From NCBI GenBank assembly GCA_045636145.1, contig JAZTWV010000039.1:1-42457 (forward strand): 42,457 nucleotides of DNA, given 5' to 3'. Shown in pieces: positions 38,734-42,457 of the stretch (position 1 is the first letter of the stretch; each line of letters opens with the position of its first letter). The notes beneath the pieces were generated by a model. That model worked only from the letters and a program-made list of their open reading frames with translations, did no database searches and was not told the DNA's origin. The position numbers and the translations under genes are program-made. Origin of the DNA: Flemingiibacterium sp045636145. Its GTDB lineage: Bacteria > Bacillota > Clostridia > Oscillospirales > CAG-272.

Positions 38734-40035
38734 ATGAAAATACTGTTTAAAAATGCGATTGTACTTACGCCTGACGGCAGTTATATAAAGGATGCCTCGG
38801 TTGCAACCGACAACGAGAAGATCACCTATGTTGGCACTGATTATAAGGGCGACTCCGACCGCGTTATCGACTGCGGTGGAAAGCTTTTGACTCCTGCTTT
38901 TTACAATGCGCACTGTCATGCGGCAATGACGCTTTTCCGCGGTATCGGAGAGGACCTGCCGCTTCAGAGATGGCTTGAGGAAAAAATATATCCTGCTGAG
39001 GACAGACTTACCCCCGAATCCGTGCGTGTCGGCTCTGAGCTTGCTATTGCCGAGATGATACGCGGCGGCGTGGTTTCTTTCTCGGATATGTATTTCTTCT
39101 GCGACGAGACTGCAAAGGCGGTGCTTGACCTTGGCGTTAAGGCGAATATAGGCCGCTGTCTTGTTGCTTTTTCCGATGATGCCACAATAAAGGGAGATGC
39201 TCGCTTTGAGGAGGCTGTGCGCCTTGCCGACGAGTTTCACGGTGCAGGTGACGGACGTGTTCGCATAGATATGTCCGTGCACGCCGAGTATACCACAAGA
39301 GAGCGTTATCTTCGCGAGGTTGCGGAGTACACCCACTCCCGCGACCTTGGTATGCAGGTGCACGTTTCGGAGACAAAGAGCGAGCATGAAGCCTGCATGG
39401 AGCGTCACGGCGGCAAGACCCCTGTTAAGTACCTTACAGACTGCGGTATTCTCGTTCCCTCAAAGACTGCCACCGCGGCGGCGGCTCACTGCGTGTGGGT
39501 CACTGAATCGGACATGGCGTTAATGGCAGAAAACAAGGTTACGGCGGTGCACAATCCCGTCAGCAATCTGAAATTGGCAAGCGGTGTTGCGCCTGTTCGA
39601 GCAATGCTTGATAACGGCGTAAATGTTGCTCTCGGTACAGACGGAGCGGCGTCCAACAATGCTTTGTCCGTTCTCCGCGAGCTTCAGTGTGCGGCACTCA
39701 TTCACAAGGGCGTAAATTATAAGGCGGATATCATTAAAACAGCCGATATCTGCAAAATGGCATGGGAAGCAGGTGCCGCGGCGCAGGCAAGATACGACTG
39801 CGGCAGAATCGAGGTTGGCGCAAGAGCCGATATTATCCTTATTGACCTTGATTCGCTCAACAACATCCCCATGTACGACCCCTATTCATCCGTAGCGTTC
39901 TCCGCAAATGAGCGAGACGTATATCTCACCATGTGCGACGGAAAAATACTTTTTGAGAACGGAGAATTTAAAACCGTAGACGTTGAAAAGCTTCGCTGTA
40001 ATGCAAAGCATATTATCGCGCATTATTTTGACTGA
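38734..40035 (+). CDS. mtaD: 5-methylthioadenosine/S-adenosylhomocysteine deaminase, amidohydrolase family
   Basis: 433 residues. It deaminates MTA and SAH to the inosyl forms and is the salvage partner for purine nucleoside phosphorylase nearby. Metal ligands are His60 and His62 in NAHCHAAMTLFRG, His210 in VHVSETKSE, and Asp303 in GTDGAASNN; AAHCVWV carries a further histidine. The RGIGEDLPLQRWLEEKIYP block is typical of the MtaD/SAH-deaminase group. GAAAGGA precedes the ATG. Other chlorohydrolase-like deaminases cannot be fully excluded. Confidence 0.9.
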   Translation: MKILFKNAIVLTPDGSYIKDASVATDNEKITYVGTDYKGDSDRVIDCGGKLLTPAFYNAHCHAAMTLFRGIGEDLPLQRWLEEKIYPAEDRLTPESVRVGSELAIAEMIRGGVVSFSDMYFFCDETAKAVLDLGVKANIGRCLVAFSDDATIKGDARFEEAVRLADEFHGAGDGRVRIDMSVHAEYTTRERYLREVAEYTHSRDLGMQVHVSETKSEHEACMERHGGKTPVKYLTDCGILVPSKTATAAAAHCVWVTESDMALMAENKVTAVHNPVSNLKLASGVAPVRAMLDNGVNVALGTDGAASNNALSVLRELQCAALIHKGVNYKADIIKTADICKMAWEAGAAAQARYDCGRIEVGARADIILIDLDSLNNIPMYDPYSSVAFSANERDVYLTMCDGKILFENGEFKTVDVEKLRCNAKHIIAHYFD

Positions 40036-40041
40036 TTCCGA

Positions 40042-40081
40042 CACTCCGTCGGATAAGCCTTACTGCGCGCCGACGGGAGTG
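40042..40081 (+). promoter_or_regulatory. Hairpin covering the RBS of the flippase gene
   Basis: CACTCCGTCGG (40042-40052) pairs with CCGACGGGAGTG (40070-40081) with one bulged G. The only plausible ribosome binding site (GGGAG) is inside the 3' arm, so translation may be limited unless the stem opens. Confidence 0.45.
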
Positions 40082-40088
40082 CGGTTAT

Positions 40089-41627
40089 TTGAAAAAAATA
40101 TTCAAAACGGACAGGGTATCACGGGGCGTGATACTTATGACCGTATCAAATCTTACTGTAAAGGCGGCAGGACTCTTATTTAAGATTCCGCTGACCGCCC
40201 TTATAGGTGAGACGGGTATGGGTTACTTCAACAGTGCCTACACCCTTTTTACCTGGCTTTATATGCTGTCGGCGGCAGGTCTGCCTGCGGCGGCGTCCAT
40301 GCTTATTGCAAGGATTCCCGATAGCCGTCGCCGTGACGGTGCTATGCGCGTGTTTACAACATCCCTTGGGATATTCACGGCTGTGGGACTTTTCGGGTGC
40401 GCCGTTCTCATATTCGCTTCCGGTGTTATTGCACACGTCATGCGTGTGGAAGCTTCAGCTCCTGCAATAGCCGCTATTGCGCCAACGCTGTTTTTTGTGT
40501 GTCAGTCGGCGGCACTGAGAGGGTATTTTCAGGGCTTCGGCGACCTGCGGCCCCATTCCGTGTCTCAGATAGCGGAAGCTGTAGGTAAGGCGGCACTTGG
40601 TACGGCACTGGCGTATCACGCCATAAAGTGCGGCAGGAGCATATCCGAAGCGGCGGCATATGCGGCGGCAGGCATAACCGTCGGTGTTGCCGCAGGTATG
40701 ATCATTCTTTATTTGTACTTCATTTTTGCGAAAAAACAGACGGACGAGCGTGACAGGACACCACGGCTTACCGTTGCATCAAGGCTTATCAGGGCGGCGT
40801 TTCCCATAACCCTGTCATCCTCTGTCATGAGCCTTGCAAATCTCATTGATTCGTTTATTATGACCCGTGCGCTCCATGCATCGGGTATGTCGCAGGCGGA
40901 GACTGCGGCGGTGTGGGGCAACTATTCATCCCTCGCCGTGCCGATGTTCAATCTGCCGCCGGTTCTGACTATGCCAATAGCATACGCTCTGCTTCCGGCA
41001 CTGTCCGGCGAAATTGCTCTTGGCAACAGGGAAAAGGCGATAAAGCTTACAAAGCATGCGGCAAGCGCAACGGCGGTGCTTGCTGTTCCGTGTGCGGTTG
41101 GACTTGCCGCCATGTCTGGACCTATACTCTCACTGCTTTTTGCAGATGATGTGGCAGAACGGGGAGCTGTGATGCTGACGCTACTTGCACCCTCGTCAAT
41201 GCTTCTTTGCGTGCTTGGGCTTACCAACACCGTGCTCCAAGCCTGCGGCAGAGAAAGAGTGCCGCTGTACGCCATGCTGTGCGGTGCGGCGGTGAAGCTT
41301 TCCGCCACATGGCTGCTTACACCGATCATAGGCAAGTTCGCAACGCCCCTGTCAACATTTCTGTGCTATCTTACAGCCACGGTCATCTCAGCCGCCGCTA
41401 TCGGTGCGCTGACACCGCTATCCGGTGCTGTTGGACTGCCTTTATACATAAAGCCGCTTGTGATGTCCATGCTGTCTGTGACGGCGGCTGTGCTTGTATA
41501 TCCGATCGCCGGCACGCTTGTTTCCGTGGGAATCGCCGCGGCAGGATATTTCGGGCTTATGGCTATATCGGAGGGAAGATCGCTTCGAGGCATATTACAT
41601 AAATCGAAAGGAAGTTCATATGTCTGA
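40089..41627 (+). CDS. MOP-superfamily flippase, SpoVB/MurJ-like
   Basis: 512 residues with about 14 membrane spans. LFKIPLTALIGETGMGYFNSAYTLFTWLYMLSAAG resembles the SpoVB group, and the LRGYFQGFGDLRPHSVSQI motif is characteristic of polysaccharide/lipid II exporters of this family (shown here in part only). Likely moves a lipid-linked wall precursor, either for spore cortex or general envelope. A TTG at 40089 is the best start, 8 bp after GGGAG; the next ATG lies inside the first span. It follows mtaD closely. Confidence 0.85.
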   Translation: MKKIFKTDRVSRGVILMTVSNLTVKAAGLLFKIPLTALIGETGMGYFNSAYTLFTWLYMLSAAGLPAAASMLIARIPDSRRRDGAMRVFTTSLGIFTAVGLFGCAVLIFASGVIAHVMRVEASAPAIAAIAPTLFFVCQSAALRGYFQGFGDLRPHSVSQIAEAVGKAALGTALAYHAIKCGRSISEAAAYAAAGITVGVAAGMIILYLYFIFAKKQTDERDRTPRLTVASRLIRAAFPITLSSSVMSLANLIDSFIMTRALHASGMSQAETAAVWGNYSSLAVPMFNLPPVLTMPIAYALLPALSGEIALGNREKAIKLTKHAASATAVLAVPCAVGLAAMSGPILSLLFADDVAERGAVMLTLLAPSSMLLCVLGLTNTVLQACGRERVPLYAMLCGAAVKLSATWLLTPIIGKFATPLSTFLCYLTATVISAAAIGALTPLSGAVGLPLYIKPLVMSMLSVTAAVLVYPIAGTLVSVGIAAAGYFGLMAISEGRSLRGILHKSKGSSYV

Positions 41628-41661
41628 AAAAATGGATCATTTTTCAGGCTTTAACCATTAG
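41620..41661 (+). CDS. Possible 13-residue leader peptide upstream of mazG
   Basis: ATG at 41620 is preceded by AAAGGAAG with good spacing and encodes MSEKMDHFSGFNH before a TAG at 41659. It overlaps the last codons of the flippase gene, out of frame. A bulged stem CTGAAAAA...TTTTTCAG lies inside it. It may couple translation to mazG, or be chance. Confidence 0.25.
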   Translation: MSEKMDHFSGFNH

Positions 41662-41678
41662 AAAGGACGTTTACAATA

Positions 41679-42368
41679 ATGAAAGAACGAATAGAAGCTC
41701 TTAAGGCTAAATCAAGCTACACCGTTTCCGATCTTCGCGAGATCATGGAGGTGCTTCGCGCTCCCGGCGGATGCCCTTGGGATCGCGAACAGGATCACAA
41801 ATCCATACGCCGCAATCTTATTGAGGAGACCTATGAGGTGGTGGAAGCCATAGATACAGATAACAAAGAATTGCTCTGTGAGGAGCTTGGCGATCTTATG
41901 CTTCAGGTGGTGTTCCACGCCCGTATTTCCGAGGAGGCAGGGGACTTTGATCTTGACGCGGTGGCGGACGGAGTCTGCAAAAAGCTCATACTCCGTCATC
42001 CCCACATTTTTGCCGACGTTAAGGCTGACACCTCGGAGGAGGTGCTTTCAAATTGGGATAAGATAAAGGTAGTAGAGAAGCATCAGAAGTCCGACCGCGA
42101 GGTGCTTGACTCTGTGTCTCACTCTCTGCCGTCTCTTATCCGCGCGGACAAGCTTTGCGGCAAGGCGGAGAAGCTTGGCTACAGTGTGCCCGAAAACGGT
42201 ATCCTAAGTCAACTTGCGGCTGATGCAAACGATAAGGAAAAGTTTATCGGTGAGCTGCTTTTTTCCGCTGTAAAGCTGGCACGCGAGCTTGGAATCGACA
42301 GTGAAAAGGCACTTGCGGATGCCTGTGACTGCCTTGTTGAGTCGGCTTCCGATGTAAAAAACGGATAA
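41679..42368 (+). CDS. mazG: Nucleoside triphosphate pyrophosphohydrolase MazG
   Basis: 229 residues. Hydrolyses (d)NTPs to monophosphate and PPi, removing damaged or surplus nucleotides. LRAPGGCPWDREQDHKSIR and the metal-binding EETYE with EELGDLMLQ are intact. In E. coli MazG lowers ppGpp, which fits the presence of rel in the same gene run. GAAAGGA lies upstream of the ATG at 41679. In Firmicutes mazG usually precedes an HU gene, which would lie beyond the window. Confidence 0.95.
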   Translation: MKERIEALKAKSSYTVSDLREIMEVLRAPGGCPWDREQDHKSIRRNLIEETYEVVEAIDTDNKELLCEELGDLMLQVVFHARISEEAGDFDLDAVADGVCKKLILRHPHIFADVKADTSEEVLSNWDKIKVVEKHQKSDREVLDSVSHSLPSLIRADKLCGKAEKLGYSVPENGILSQLAADANDKEKFIGELLFSAVKLARELGIDSEKALADACDCLVESASDVKNG

Positions 42369-42428
42369 TAATTTCCAATATATTCCACAGAATGGGCAAA
42401 AAATCAAAAAAATACTGAAAATAAGGCA

Positions 42429-42454
42429 CTTTTTTGAAACTTTTTTCAAAAAAG
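42429..42454. other. AT-rich hairpin after mazG
   Basis: CTTTTTTGAA (42429-42438) pairs with TTCAAAAAAG (42445-42454). It is weak and AT-only apart from the ends. Could be a terminator or part of the promoter region of the next gene; the window ends here. Confidence 0.35.
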
Positions 42455-42457
42455 GTA

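Overview
The window looks like chromosomal DNA from a Gram-positive member of the Clostridia, probably a gut-associated Oscillospirales-like organism. The genus cannot be fixed from sequence alone. The case rests on strong AGGAGG-type ribosome binding sites, TTGACA/TATAAT promoters with 17-bp spacers, a HemZ-type radical SAM enzyme, a SpoVB/MurJ-type flippase, a LysM-GH18 protein of the spore-cortex-lytic kind, a bifunctional Rel, an LCP-family wall enzyme and a lipoprotein serpin. Most of the window is dense housekeeping DNA in alternating strand blocks. No CRISPR array, prophage or intact insertion sequence is visible.

Layout. 85-3937 (+): NhaC-type antiporter, then hflK-hflC. 3979-8942 (-): dusB, an ECF sigma factor, a zinc-finger anti-sigma factor and a translationally coupled metallophosphoesterase, then purE-purN with their own promoter. 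9102-12277 (+): LysM-GH18 hydrolase and a split transketolase. 12467-12991 (-): CDP-alcohol phosphatidyltransferase, separated from the transketolase by a block of four hairpins. 13228-17729 (+): fhs, tsaE, tsaB, rpiB and a GMP synthetase subunit lacking the glutaminase domain. 17795-18531: a small AT-rich island (lipoprotein gene plus non-coding DNA) ending at the start codon of a histidine phosphatase gene. 18532-22511 (+): phosphatase, ABC exporter, ECF-transporter S component, GNAT acetyltransferase and a solo 79-residue protein. 22666-27417 (-): glyS, an LCP protein, a lipoprotein serpin, a small lipoprotein and tRNA-Arg(CCG) with a repeated 3' region. 27718-42368 (+): a long collinear run rseC-like, recJ, rel, dtd, hemZ, nucleoside kinase, purine nucleoside phosphorylase, a 620-residue orphan, a DUF6054-like protein, an MTA/SAH deaminase, a flippase and mazG. 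This run is rich in nucleotide salvage and quality-control functions.

Most interesting signal. Two non-coding sites, 19 kb apart, share the ECF-type promoter GGAAC-N16-CGTC with matching flanks. One lies between the ECF sigma gene and its anti-sigma gene. The other lies about 30 bp upstream of the serpin start codon. This predicts that the sigma factor feeds back on its own inhibitor and also switches on a surface-anchored protease inhibitor, that is, a protease-stress response. The prediction is inferred from sequence only.

Other items worth a look: the AT-rich island bounded by a 15-bp direct repeat, the hairpin block after the transketolase genes, a tRNA remnant within a duplicated terminator region, the stand-alone GuaA ATP-pyrophosphatase, and a large unrecognised gene beside purine nucleoside phosphorylase.
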